A stretch of DNA of 55,422 bases from GCA-002282575 sp964493995 (GTDB lineage Bacteria; Pseudomonadota; Gammaproteobacteria; Thiomicrospirales; Thiomicrospiraceae). Of the stretch, positions 44,940 to 53,458 are shown piece by piece. A model generated the notes under the pieces. That model saw nothing but the letters and a program-made list of their open reading frames with translations, ran no database searches and was not told the DNA's origin. Location: positions 1 to 55,422 of the forward strand of contig CAZBQD010000010.1 of NCBI GenBank assembly GCA_964493995.1, written 5' to 3'. A program made the position numbers and the translations under genes. How positions within the stretch are numbered: the stretch's first letter is position 1; every line of letters begins with the position of its first letter.

Positions 44940-46443
44940 TGTGTAATCCTACCGCACTGGGTTCGATTTCTTTGCTCTTAGCCGAATCTTCACGCTGTTG
45001 CGCCAAGCCCGCTAAATATTCGACAGAAACATCACCAGTTACATAAACACCACTAAAACAAGAAGTATCGAACACTTGTGGACCCTGACCCGCTTCACGC
45101 ACCGCGACTTCTAAGTCTTCCAAATCTTGATAGACTAACCAATCTGCACCAATAACCGCGCAAACTTCTTCTACCGTGCGATTATTCGCCACCAATTCAC
45201 TCGCTGCCGGCATATCAATACCGTAAACATAAGGGTAACGTACCGCTGGCGATGCTGACGCAAAAGACACCTTACGCGCACCCGAGTCACGCGCCATTTG
45301 CACAATTTGCGCCGAGGTGGTGCCACGAACAATCGAGTCGTCCACTAACAAGACGTGCTTGCCTTCAAATTCTCGGCCAATGGCATTCAGTTTTTGACGA
45401 ACCGATTTCTTACGCTGCGTTTGACCCGGCATAATGAAAGTACGGCCGATGTAGCGGTTCTTAATGAATCCTTCACGATAAGGCACGCCCAAACGTTGCG
45501 CCATTTGCAGCGCAGCAGTACGACTGGTATCTGGAATGGGAATCACTACATCAATATCGTGATGCGGATTGACGCGCAAAATTTTGGCCGCTAGCTTTTC
45601 GCCCATATTCAAACGCGCTTCATAAACGGAAATACCATCGATGACCGAATCAGGACGTGCCAAATAAACATGTTCAAAAATACAAGGCGCTAAAACGGGT
45701 TTAGACGAACACTGTTTAGCGTAAAAGCGTCCATCCTCAGTAATCACAATCGCTTCACCAGGCGCTAAATCACGAATCACTTTAAATTCAAGCACATCAA
45801 CCGCCACGGTTTCAGAAGCAATAATGTAATCTTTTTTACCTGATGCTAGTGTACGTTCACCAAAGACCACAGGACGCAAACCATAAGGGTCACGGAAAGC
45901 AAACATGCCAAAACCCGCAATCATGCCCACGGCGGCATAACCCCCACGGCAACGTTCGTGCACCTTAGCGATGGCTTCGAATACCTGATCTTCCGTTACC
46001 TGCTCTTTACCCTGCACCATCATTTCATGGGCAAACACATTCAGTAAAATTTCAGAGTCAGAGTTGGTGTTTAGATGGCGTAAGTCTTCTTTGTATAACT
46101 CGCGACTGAGCACATCGGTGTTGGTTAAATTGCCATTATGTGCCAGCACAATACCATAGGGTGAGTTGACATAGAATGGCTGAGCTTCTGCACTCGAAGC
46201 ACTTCCCGCGGTCGGATAACGCACATGACCAATGCCCATTGAACCATGTAAGTCGCGCATGTGACGTGTACGAAACACATCTTTTACCATGCCGTTATCT
46301 TTACGCTGATAAAAGCGATCTTTATGAAGCGTGACAATACCTGCTGCATCTTGCCCGCGATGCTGCAACACCGTTAAGCCGTCATAAATGCCTTGATTGA
46401 CATTGTCACCATTAACCGAAAGGATACCGATAATACCGCACAT
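44929..46443 (-). CDS. purF: Amidophosphoribosyltransferase
   Basis: 504 aa. MCGIIGILS gives the N-terminal nucleophile Cys2 after Met removal, with HRGQDAAGI in the glutaminase domain. The phosphoribosyltransferase part has VLLVDDSIVRGTTS as the PRPP loop. It performs the first committed step of purine synthesis. The usual upstream partner cvpA is missing here; a SPOR gene lies 96 bp upstream. Confidence 0.97.
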   Translation of the reverse strand: MCGIIGILSVNGDNVNQGIYDGLTVLQHRGQDAAGIVTLHKDRFYQRKDNGMVKDVFRTRHMRDLHGSMGIGHVRYPTAGSASSAEAQPFYVNSPYGIVLAHNGNLTNTDVLSRELYKEDLRHLNTNSDSEILLNVFAHEMMVQGKEQVTEDQVFEAIAKVHERCRGGYAAVGMIAGFGMFAFRDPYGLRPVVFGERTLASGKKDYIIASETVAVDVLEFKVIRDLAPGEAIVITEDGRFYAKQCSSKPVLAPCIFEHVYLARPDSVIDGISVYEARLNMGEKLAAKILRVNPHHDIDVVIPIPDTSRTAALQMAQRLGVPYREGFIKNRYIGRTFIMPGQTQRKKSVRQKLNAIGREFEGKHVLLVDDSIVRGTTSAQIVQMARDSGARKVSFASASPAVRYPYVYGIDMPAASELVANNRTVEEVCAVIGADWLVYQDLEDLEVAVREAGQGPQVFDTSCFSGVYVTGDVSVEYLAGLAQQREDSAKSKEIEPSAVGLHNVD

Positions 46444-46469
46444 AAGAACCTGTTAGCCGCAATGAAATT

Positions 46470-46488
46470 TGGGATGTTTATTATCCCA
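46470..46488 (-). other. Hairpin in the purF leader
   Basis: TGGGAT and ATCCCA pair across a 7-nt loop, 27 bp before the purF ATG, in the spacer where cvpA normally lies. It lacks a T run, so it is not a terminator, and it does not match a PurR operator. Confidence 0.3.
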
Positions 46489-46539
46489 CACTGGCGTTAG
46501 ATGACAAACAGATTACGAAAATTTATTTTTGATCCATGC

Positions 46540-47184
46540 CTACTTTTTCAAAACCATGGATTTGGTTTTAAGTGCGGCATCAATGATGGCCTTTGCTTGG
46601 TTAGCATCGGCTTGTGATTTATAAGGACCAACCCGTAATAAATAGATGTTTTGCCCTTTTTTATTTTTACTCACCACAATTCGACCGACAAAACCCTGCG
46701 CACGAATTTTTTGCTGTGTTTCCAACGCAATGCTTTCTAGCTGATAGGTGGCAATTTGCAACCAGTACTGACCATTAGCGGCCGTGGGAGGCGCCGGACT
46801 CATGGCCAAACGACGCTCAGCCGACGCCACACTGAGGCGACCTTGTTGATCGACCTGCGCTTCTTTAATCGTCAATGGCTGATTGAGTGCTTGTACCCTT
46901 TGTGGATCAGCAGGCGGTGGCGTCGTGGTTAGGGGTTTATCGATATAAAGCTCAGAACGAGGTTCGGTGGCGGGGCTGGTCGCAGCAGCATCCTGGCTCA
47001 CCGACGCGGCTTGAACCGACTCGGCACTCGCCACCACCACGCCAGAAGGCTTCATACCATCGGGTGAAAAAGAAACAGGGTGTTGAAACCAAAGCGGAAT
47101 CAAGTAAATGAGCAACAGTGACCAAAAAATCGCCCCAATCATACGAATCTTCAACGGATCGACGTCGTTTAGGTTCGCTTTCAT
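46540..47184 (-). CDS. SPOR-domain membrane protein (DedD-like)
   Basis: 214 aa. Short cytoplasmic N-terminus, one membrane helix (about 14-30, IGAIFWSLLLIYLIPLWF), a Pro/Ala-rich linker, and a C-terminal SPOR domain (about 138-214, YWLQIATYQLESIALETQQK to YLLRVGPYKSQADANQAKAI). SPOR domains bind denuded peptidoglycan at the division septum. The longest frame reaches 45 codons upstream inside folC, but ATG 47182-47184 overlaps the folC stop as ATGA. The position matches dedD after folC. Confidence 0.9.
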   Translation of the reverse strand: MKANLNDVDPLKIRMIGAIFWSLLLIYLIPLWFQHPVSFSPDGMKPSGVVVASAESVQAASVSQDAAATSPATEPRSELYIDKPLTTTPPPADPQRVQALNQPLTIKEAQVDQQGRLSVASAERRLAMSPAPPTAANGQYWLQIATYQLESIALETQQKIRAQGFVGRIVVSKNKKGQNIYLLRVGPYKSQADANQAKAIIDAALKTKSMVLKK

Positions 47185-48476
47185 TGCTGAGCATCCGCGG
47201 TCTGTTGTTGCCACCACCTCATGGCCTGTTCCACCGTTACAAATGAGCCCGTAACCAGACGAAGCACCTCTGTTGGTTGTTTTTGGGCTTGCTGGCAAGC
47301 CTGTGCAATCGAATCGCACCAGACCACCTGCTCGGCAGGCACAGAAGACAAAGCCTGCGCTAATTGCTCTTCACAGGCGGCTCTGGGGCTATTCAATAGC
47401 GCCACAAACCAACGCTGAACATAAGGTGATAATTGCGCCACCATGGGCGCAATTTCTTTATCAGACAAAGCACTGAACACCATCACAATCGATTGGTCTT
47501 TAAGGTTAGTGGCACAATAGTCCGCCAAGGCACGAATAGACTGAGGATTATGAGCAACATCCAGCAACCAAGTCGCGCCTTGCACTTGGCGATAATCGAG
47601 TCGCCCAACCAGATTAATGGTGTTTAGCCCTTGAACCAGCTGCGCGTGAGTGACAGGCAGGCGAGACTGCAAAGCTTGCACCAACATCAGTACACCGGAG
47701 ACATTGGCTAATTGAAACTCGCCCAGCAATTTCGGTTGAGGCAAGATCAATGTGTTACCGCCACCTTGCCACTGCCAAGTCTGTGCATCTAATCGTTGGA
47801 AATGATAGTCTTTCGACATGAGCGCTAAGGACACACCCAACTGATTGGCAGAGTCTAACAATCTAGGTTCTGGGTTAGGATCAGAACAAACAGCAATTTG
47901 CTGTGCGCGTAAAATACCGGCTTTTTCTTTAGCAATGCTGGCACGATCGTTACCCAACCAAGCTTGATGATCCAAATCAATGGGCGTCATTAACGCCGCA
48001 TCAGCATCAATCACATTGACCGCATCTAAACGACCACCCAAACCGACTTCCAATACTTGCACCTGACAGCCTTGTTGCTTAAACAGCCATAAGGCAGCGA
48101 GCGTTCCCCATTCAAAATAGCTCAGCGTTAAGCCTTCAAGCTGCGCATAAATGGCCTGAAAAGCTTGCACCAACAATTCATCACTGACGGGTTGGTTATC
48201 GATACAAATACGCTCGTTGTAACGCAATAGGTGCGGAGAAGCATACCAGCCCGTTTTGTAGCCGGCTGCTGTGTATATCGCAGACAAGGTGGCGGTTGAA
48301 GAACCCTTACCATTGGTTCCGGCAACGGTGATGGTTAGGGCGGTTGGCGACAACAAGCCCAAACGTTGCGCCATTTGGCGCACACGCTCCAACCCCAAAT
48401 CGATGGCTTGACTGTGTTGTTGCTCTTGAAAAGCCAACCAATCATTTAAGGAAAAGAGGTGAGGCGTCGAATCCAT
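47181..48476 (-). CDS. folC: Bifunctional folylpolyglutamate/dihydrofolate synthase
   Basis: 431 aa Mur-ligase-like enzyme. P-loop VAGTNGKGSSTATL, then YASPHLLRYNERICI, VLEVGLGGRLDAVNVID and WLLDVAHNPQSIRAL are diagnostic. It adds glutamate to dihydropteroate and to folates. It joins accD upstream by a 1-bp overlap (TAATG). Confidence 0.96.
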   Translation of the reverse strand: MDSTPHLFSLNDWLAFQEQQHSQAIDLGLERVRQMAQRLGLLSPTALTITVAGTNGKGSSTATLSAIYTAAGYKTGWYASPHLLRYNERICIDNQPVSDELLVQAFQAIYAQLEGLTLSYFEWGTLAALWLFKQQGCQVQVLEVGLGGRLDAVNVIDADAALMTPIDLDHQAWLGNDRASIAKEKAGILRAQQIAVCSDPNPEPRLLDSANQLGVSLALMSKDYHFQRLDAQTWQWQGGGNTLILPQPKLLGEFQLANVSGVLMLVQALQSRLPVTHAQLVQGLNTINLVGRLDYRQVQGATWLLDVAHNPQSIRALADYCATNLKDQSIVMVFSALSDKEIAPMVAQLSPYVQRWFVALLNSPRAACEEQLAQALSSVPAEQVVWCDSIAQACQQAQKQPTEVLRLVTGSFVTVEQAMRWWQQQTADAQQ

Positions 48477-49357
48477 TAGCTAACTTTACGAGGCTTAGCC
48501 TGTTTCATCAAAATTGCTAGTTTAGATGCTAATACATCACGCATTTCACGGCGATCGACGATGGCATCAATGGCACCGTGTGCTTGCAAAAACTCACTGC
48601 GCTGAAAGCCTTCAGGTAGTTTTTCACGGACTGTTTGTTCAATAACGCGTGGACCAGCAAAACCAATTAAGGCATTCGGCTCGGCAATATTCAAATCGCC
48701 TAGCATGGCAAATGAAGCCGAAACCCCCCCCATGGTAGGGTCAGTTAATACCGATACAAAGGGTAATTTGCGTGCGCGCAGTTGTCCCAAGGCGGCTGAG
48801 GTTTTTGCCATTTGCATCAGTGAAAATAAGGCTTCTTGCATACGTGCGCCGCCACTGGCAGAAAAACAGATGAAAGGACAATTGTGGGCAATGGCCTCAT
48901 TGACACCACGCACAAATTTTTCCCCGACCACTGAGCCCATCGAACCACCCATAAAGTCGAACTCAAACGCAGCGACCACCACTGGCATGCCGTGCAACGT
49001 ACCCCGTTCCACAATCAGAGCGTCTTTTTCGCCGGTTTTTTGTTGCGCTTCTTTGACACGATCCTTGTAGTTTTTCTGATCCTTGAACTTTAGCGCATCA
49101 ACGGGAGCAATGTTGGCGGCAATTTCCACTCCCGATGCCGTATCCAAAAAGATAGCCAATCGACGGCGCGCACCAATACGCAAATGCGAACCATTGGGGC
49201 AAACATGACAATTACGTTCAATTTCAGCATGATAAACCGGTGCTTCCATGCCCGGACATTTAATCCACTTACCCTCGGGAACGGAAGAGCGTGGCTCACC
49301 CGTGCGACGAATAATGGAAGTCAGTTTGTTTTCTAATTTATCGAGCCAATTTGCCAT
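48476..49357 (-). CDS. accD: Acetyl-CoA carboxylase carboxyltransferase subunit beta, altered zinc ribbon
   Basis: 293 aa. The carboxyltransferase core is normal: FEFDFMGGSMGSVVGEKF, CFSASGGARMQEALFSLMQM, DPTMGGVSASFAMLGD and GFAGPRVIEQTVREKLPEGFQ. The N-terminal zinc ribbon is not. Families have CxxC...CxxC, but here the pairs read Cys34-Pro-Gly-Met37 and Cys53-Pro-Asn-Gly56, so one ligand of each pair is lost. Cys50, His51, His43 or His58 might substitute. With AccA it moves carboxylate from biotin to acetyl-CoA for fatty acid synthesis. The trpA-accD-folC order is standard. Confidence 0.95.
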   Translation of the reverse strand: MANWLDKLENKLTSIIRRTGEPRSSVPEGKWIKCPGMEAPVYHAEIERNCHVCPNGSHLRIGARRRLAIFLDTASGVEIAANIAPVDALKFKDQKNYKDRVKEAQQKTGEKDALIVERGTLHGMPVVVAAFEFDFMGGSMGSVVGEKFVRGVNEAIAHNCPFICFSASGGARMQEALFSLMQMAKTSAALGQLRARKLPFVSVLTDPTMGGVSASFAMLGDLNIAEPNALIGFAGPRVIEQTVREKLPEGFQRSEFLQAHGAIDAIVDRREMRDVLASKLAILMKQAKPRKVS

Positions 49358-49406
49358 ATTTTTCTATCCTACTAGAGTCAAGGAGCCAAGGTGTGTTTAC
49401 AGGCAA

Positions 49407-50213
49407 TCAGCGCTGCAACACCTTACGAATCGGAGCCAGCAAACCATAGGCTGCCGCCAACACGGCCGCTTCACCCTGATCGGCAACCGCTTCAATACTG
49501 GAAATGAGCGCACTACCGATGACCACGGCATCGGCAAAGTCGGCCATTTGTTCTGCTGTGGCGGCATCGCGGATACCAAACCCAACCCCCACAGGCAAAC
49601 TGCTCTGTGCTTTCAACTCTTCCACTTTAGCGCGAACTTCGCCCAAATCAGACAAAGCCGCCCCGGTCACGCCACGTAACGAGACATAATAGATAAAACC
49701 ACTCGCTTGTTTCAGCATCGCTTGCTCACGCGCGTAAGGCGTGGTGGGCGATACTAAGAAAATATTGGCCAGTCCCACTTCTGCTAAAGCGTCGGTAATG
49801 GGTTGCGCTTCTTCAGCAGGATAATCGACCGTTAACACGCCATCGACACCCGCACTGGCCGCCTCACGCGCAAAGAGATCAATTCCCATTGCTTCGATGG
49901 GGTTAGCATAGCCCATGAGTACCACCGGCGTATGCTGATTTTGACGGCGAAAATCCATCACCATTTCCAGCACATTGCGCATAGTGACGTTATAGGTTAG
50001 AGCACGCTCGGTGGCACGCTGAATCACCGGACCATCTGCCATCGGATCAGAAAAAGGCACGCCCAGCTCAATCACATCGGCGCCCGCATCGACCAAGGTG
50101 TGCATTAAAGGCACAGTCAACAAAGGCGAAGGATCACCCGCCGTAATATAGGGAATGAGCGCGGCACGATTGTGCGCACGCGTATCAGCAAAGACAGTTT
50201 CTAAACGGTTCAT
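49407..50213 (-). CDS. trpA: Tryptophan synthase alpha chain
   Basis: 268 aa. Catalytic Glu49 (DVIELGVPFSDP) and Asp60 (MADGPVIQ) are at the same numbers as in E. coli. Phosphate-binding GVGFGIRD and VIGSALI follow. It cleaves indole-3-glycerol phosphate to indole. Start: ATG 50211-50213 overlaps the trpB stop as ATGA and has AAGGA 8 nt before it, and so is preferred over an ATG three codons earlier. Confidence 0.97.
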   Translation of the reverse strand: MNRLETVFADTRAHNRAALIPYITAGDPSPLLTVPLMHTLVDAGADVIELGVPFSDPMADGPVIQRATERALTYNVTMRNVLEMVMDFRRQNQHTPVVLMGYANPIEAMGIDLFAREAASAGVDGVLTVDYPAEEAQPITDALAEVGLANIFLVSPTTPYAREQAMLKQASGFIYYVSLRGVTGAALSDLGEVRAKVEELKAQSSLPVGVGFGIRDAATAEQMADFADAVVIGSALISSIEAVADQGEAAVLAAAYGLLAPIRKVLQR

Positions 50214-51409
50214 AGCGTCCATCCTTCAATACGGGCAATGGTATTCATATCTTTGTCGCCACGACCCGACAAGTTCACCACAATATGCTGATGCTTGGAC
50301 AGTTCTGGCGCTAACTTAGTAGCGTAAGCAATGGCATGACTGGTTTCTAATGCCGGAATAATCCCTTCCATGCGTGTCATTAAACGGAAACCTTCCATGG
50401 CTTCATCGTCGGTAATGGCAACAAAATTGGCACGCCCCGTGTCTTTTAAGAAAGACAGCTCAGGACCCACACCGGGATAATCTAAGCCTGCTGAAATGGA
50501 ATGGGTACCGATAATCTGGCCGTTGTCATCTTGCATTAAGTAAGTACGATTCCCGTGCAACACGCCCGGACGTCCGGCGCACAAGGGTGCGGCATGACGT
50601 CCGGTTTCGACACCATCACCACCCGCTTCCACACCATAAATGGCAACACCGTCATCATTTAAGAAATCGTAGAACAGTCCCATGGCATTCGATCCGCCGC
50701 CCACGCAAGCAATCACCGCATCGGGTAAACGTCCCAATTGCGTTAAGGATTGCTGTTTTGTTTCACGACCAATCACCGATTGAAAATCGCGCACCAACAT
50801 TGGGTAAGGATGCGGACCCGCTACCGTACCAATAATGTAGTAGGTGTTATCCACATTGGTTACCCAGTCGCGCATGGCTTCATTTAACGCATCTTTTAAG
50901 GTCTTAGTGCCCGACTCCACCGCTACCACCGTTGCGCCGAGCATTTTCATACGCGCCACATTCGGTGCTTGACGTGCCACGTCTTCGGCTCCCATATACA
51001 CCACACATTCTAACCCCATGCGCGCCGCCACCGTTGCCGAAGCAACACCATGTTGACCCGCACCTGTTTCGGCAATAATGCGTGTTTTACCCATGCGCTT
51101 AGCCAGCATCGCCTGACCAATGGTATTGTTAATTTTATGCGCACCGGTATGATTCAGGTCTTCGCGCTTAAAATGAATTTGCGCGCCACCCAAGTGTGCA
51201 CTTAATCTTTGAGCGTGGTACAAGGGTGTCGGACGACCCACATAATGCTGCAAGTCGGCTTCAAATTCGGCTAAAAAAGTCGGATCTACACGATACTTAG
51301 CATAAGCTTCGGTCAACTCTGCTAAGGGTTGCATTAGGGTTTCTGGCGCAAAAATACCACCATAAGGCCCGAAATGACCTCGTGCATCTGGGTATTGAGT
51401 GTAATCCAT
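50210..51409 (-). CDS. trpB: Tryptophan synthase beta chain
   Basis: 399 aa PLP enzyme. LNHTGAHKINNTIGQA holds PLP Lys92, ETGAGQHGVA and CVGGGSNAMGLF are conserved, and GVEAGG follows. It joins indole to serine. ATG 51407-51409 has AAGGAA 8 nt upstream; the frame also offers a TTG two codons earlier. trpF, often before trpB, is not here. Confidence 0.98.
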   Translation of the reverse strand: MDYTQYPDARGHFGPYGGIFAPETLMQPLAELTEAYAKYRVDPTFLAEFEADLQHYVGRPTPLYHAQRLSAHLGGAQIHFKREDLNHTGAHKINNTIGQAMLAKRMGKTRIIAETGAGQHGVASATVAARMGLECVVYMGAEDVARQAPNVARMKMLGATVVAVESGTKTLKDALNEAMRDWVTNVDNTYYIIGTVAGPHPYPMLVRDFQSVIGRETKQQSLTQLGRLPDAVIACVGGGSNAMGLFYDFLNDDGVAIYGVEAGGDGVETGRHAAPLCAGRPGVLHGNRTYLMQDDNGQIIGTHSISAGLDYPGVGPELSFLKDTGRANFVAITDDEAMEGFRLMTRMEGIIPALETSHAIAYATKLAPELSKHQHIVVNLSGRGDKDMNTIARIEGWTL

Positions 51410-51521
51410 TATCAAGTTTCCTTAATTCAGTTTTGGCCGACTAGCCTTGTCTTGCTCAAAAAGTATGTCTTAACGTATTGACCATAAGCCAGGAGCGATA
51501 AGCACATTGATTATGCGCTGC

Positions 51522-51530
51522 ATTATAGCA
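51522..51530 (-). promoter_or_regulatory. Extended -10 promoter for trpBA-accD-folC
   Basis: TGCTATAAT on the minus strand is a perfect extended -10. The matching -35 (CTGTTA, 17 bp upstream) is weak. It would leave a leader of about 105 nt before trpB. No Trp-rich leader peptide or attenuator hairpin was seen in that leader. Confidence 0.5.
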
Positions 51531-51612
51531 TGGGTTGCCGGAGGTAACAGACTCAGCAAGCGGCTTATTTCATCGGTTTAGCAACTGACTAAGCTGATAA
51601 AGCCGTGCTTGC

Positions 51613-51668
51613 TTGTCATCTAACTGTCATATGAATGCCATCAGATTGTCATATTTGATACTCATAAT
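51613..51668 (+). promoter_or_regulatory. Tandem Pho boxes and -10 of a PhoB-type promoter
   Basis: Four heptamers lie in direct repeat at exact 11-bp intervals: TTGTCAT (51613), CTGTCAT (51624), ATGCCAT (51635) and TTGTCAT (51646), separated by 4-bp gaps. This is the E. coli Pho box arrangement twice over. CATAAT (51663-51668) follows after 10 bp, the spacing at which PhoB replaces a -35 element. The start would fall near 51675, ahead of the lipoprotein gene. Confidence 0.75.
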
Positions 51669-51707
51669 TCATCGGGTAATTTACTAAACGCTGTGGAGCT
51701 TTTCCGA

Positions 51708-52277
51708 ATGAAAAAAATGATTTTGGCTGCGTTAGCTGCTGCTACCCTCGCTGGCTGTGCCACTACCCCTAGCCCTTTCACCAATGCGAAAGACGAATAC
51801 GAAGCCATGAATGATTTTTACATGGGCTTCTACGAAAACCGCACCTACATTTTTGACGATGCTAAAGTTTGGTCTGAGTTTGTACAATTCGGCGAGCCCA
51901 CATTCCGTAACACCATGATTGGTCAAGCGGCAAAAGGTGGCACGCTGGTGGTAGGCCTAACCAAAGCACAAGCGAAAGCGCTAGAGAAGAAACAAGCGCC
52001 TTACATGGCTTCACTGCAAGTTTACAATGGTAAACTTTCCCTAGCAGAAGATATGTATGCTGAGGTATTTGACGGCAACAAATACATGGTTTTCACTGAC
52101 ATGAAAAACCTGCGCAACTACCTTGTTAATGTGCAAGTTTCAGGCTTCACCGATGCGGGCGCCGGTCCAAACGGTCGCGATGTCATCTATGCAGGTCAAT
52201 CGGCCAAACCAGCCGCTTTGGTTGAAAAATTCAAAAAAGCGCACAGCAAACCTGAAAAAGTTTCAGCTAAGCATTAA
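51708..52277 (+). CDS. Small outer-membrane lipoprotein of unknown function, likely PhoB-controlled
   Basis: 189 aa, not recognised. MKKMILAALAAATLAGC is a lipoprotein signal with lipobox Leu-Ala-Gly-Cys17. Ala after the Cys predicts outer-membrane sorting. The mature part is mixed and hydrophilic, with aromatic-rich NDFYMGFYENRTYIFDD and YMVFTDMKNLRNYLVNVQV, and a Lys-rich tail. The frame opens at a GTG five codons earlier, but ATG 51708 follows GGAG by 9 nt and gives the clean signal peptide. It is the only plus-strand gene here besides yhbY, with its own terminator. The Pho boxes upstream suggest induction by phosphate shortage; the function itself is not inferable. Confidence 0.85.
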   Translation: MKKMILAALAAATLAGCATTPSPFTNAKDEYEAMNDFYMGFYENRTYIFDDAKVWSEFVQFGEPTFRNTMIGQAAKGGTLVVGLTKAQAKALEKKQAPYMASLQVYNGKLSLAEDMYAEVFDGNKYMVFTDMKNLRNYLVNVQVSGFTDAGAGPNGRDVIYAGQSAKPAALVEKFKKAHSKPEKVSAKH

Positions 52278-52303
52278 TAGTCCTGAACCGAAATCAGTGT
52301 CAG

Positions 52304-52332
52304 AAACAGCACCCACTGGGTGCTGTTTTTTT
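52304..52332 (+). terminator. Terminator of the lipoprotein gene, bidirectional
   Basis: AAACAGCACCC/GGGTGCTGTTT forms an 11-bp stem with a 3-nt loop and continues into seven T residues, 27 bp after the stop. It may serve the convergent flavoprotein gene (stop at 52334) as well. Confidence 0.88.
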
Positions 52333-52333
52333 A

Positions 52334-53323
52334 TCAAGACAAACGCTGCTTCAGGGCTTCAGCCAAAGCTAAGCCACTGCTAAAGGCGGCATTGACTCGT
52401 CCTTGAATCAGCCAATCTCCGCAAGCAGAAACCTGCTGTTGATGATCCATTAAAAAGTGTTCTGACTGAGTCTGTTTAGGCAAATTAGCAAAACGCCAAC
52501 CATGCACCACCCGATGCATCGCCGCATCAACCGACTGACCAATGACATCACTGGTTTGTTGGCACAGATAGGACAATACCTCATCACGATCGTCATCTAT
52601 GTGCTCACTCGCCCAGCGATTGGTGGAATTAACCAGCAAAGTGAAAGCGGCATTGCGCCCTGGCTTGCTACTGTTAACCGATATCCAACTGATATCAGCA
52701 CCTCGCACCAAAGCCGCATCAAAAGGCAACTCCAAGGGTTGCTCGAATCCCAACATTAACGAAAAACACGGCAACATCTGTGTTTGCGCTAAACGTTCTG
52801 AAAAACTGACCGATGACGCTAGCAGTGCCTGAGCTTGTGGTGCGGGAATGGCCAACACCACCCAATCAAACTGACCCAATTCAGCGCCCTGCTCATCGAA
52901 CAATAGCCAAGCCTGACCTTGTTTGCTTAACTGGTTCACACGGGTGTTAAGTCGAATATCCAACCCCTCTGCCAATGCCTGCGCCCAACGATTCATGCTT
53001 GGCACACCCACGTAATGCGGATAAAACTGATCCCACTGACGCTGTTGTTCAATGCGACCTGCATTGATTTCCACAAAACGTGCATCCCAACGCGCCAAGA
53101 ATCCCTGCTCAACCCAGGGGGCAATAAAGGCTTTGAAGTCGGCACTATGGGCTTTGAAAAATTGAGCACCATGATCGAAATAAAAAGGATCAGCCCAACG
53201 GGTTGCTAAGCGCCCACCAACACCTCGAGACTTTTCAAAGAGTGTTACCTTTGCCAAATCTTGCAAACGATGGGCTGCGGTTAAGCCGGCCAATCCGGCG
53301 CCGATAATGGCTACACGGGTCAT
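52334..53323 (-). CDS. Renalase-like FAD-dependent oxidoreductase
   Basis: 329 aa. Rossmann FAD motif VAIIGAGLAGLTAAHRL at the N-terminus, then FEKSRGVGGRLATRW, DHGAQFF, and the C-terminal ACGDWLIQGRVNAAFSSGLALAEAL that closes the FAD site. This is the COG3380 group, related to renalase and amine oxidases. Bacterial members are thought to oxidise wrongly reduced nicotinamide isomers; substrate here is not established. It is a single gene with GAGGAG 9 nt before the ATG. Confidence 0.88.
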   Translation of the reverse strand: MTRVAIIGAGLAGLTAAHRLQDLAKVTLFEKSRGVGGRLATRWADPFYFDHGAQFFKAHSADFKAFIAPWVEQGFLARWDARFVEINAGRIEQQRQWDQFYPHYVGVPSMNRWAQALAEGLDIRLNTRVNQLSKQGQAWLLFDEQGAELGQFDWVVLAIPAPQAQALLASSVSFSERLAQTQMLPCFSLMLGFEQPLELPFDAALVRGADISWISVNSSKPGRNAAFTLLVNSTNRWASEHIDDDRDEVLSYLCQQTSDVIGQSVDAAMHRVVHGWRFANLPKQTQSEHFLMDHQQQVSACGDWLIQGRVNAAFSSGLALAEALKQRLS

Positions 53324-53400
53324 GATTATGCTCTCCTCTTATATTCAAAGCCAATACTGTCAGCATAGTTCCTAGACACCATTATGACACAACACCAGCC

Positions 53401-53440
53401 AGCATAAAAAAAGCCACTGTTTCCAGTGGCTTTTTATGCT
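53401..53440 (-). terminator. Terminator after htpG
   Basis: AAGCCACTG/CAGTGGCTT pairs across a 4-nt loop and is flanked by A and T runs on both sides, extended by AGCAT/ATGCT. It lies 19 bp after the htpG stop. On the minus strand the stem is followed by seven T residues. Confidence 0.88.
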
Positions 53441-53458
53441 CATTTAGGAGTAAAACGA

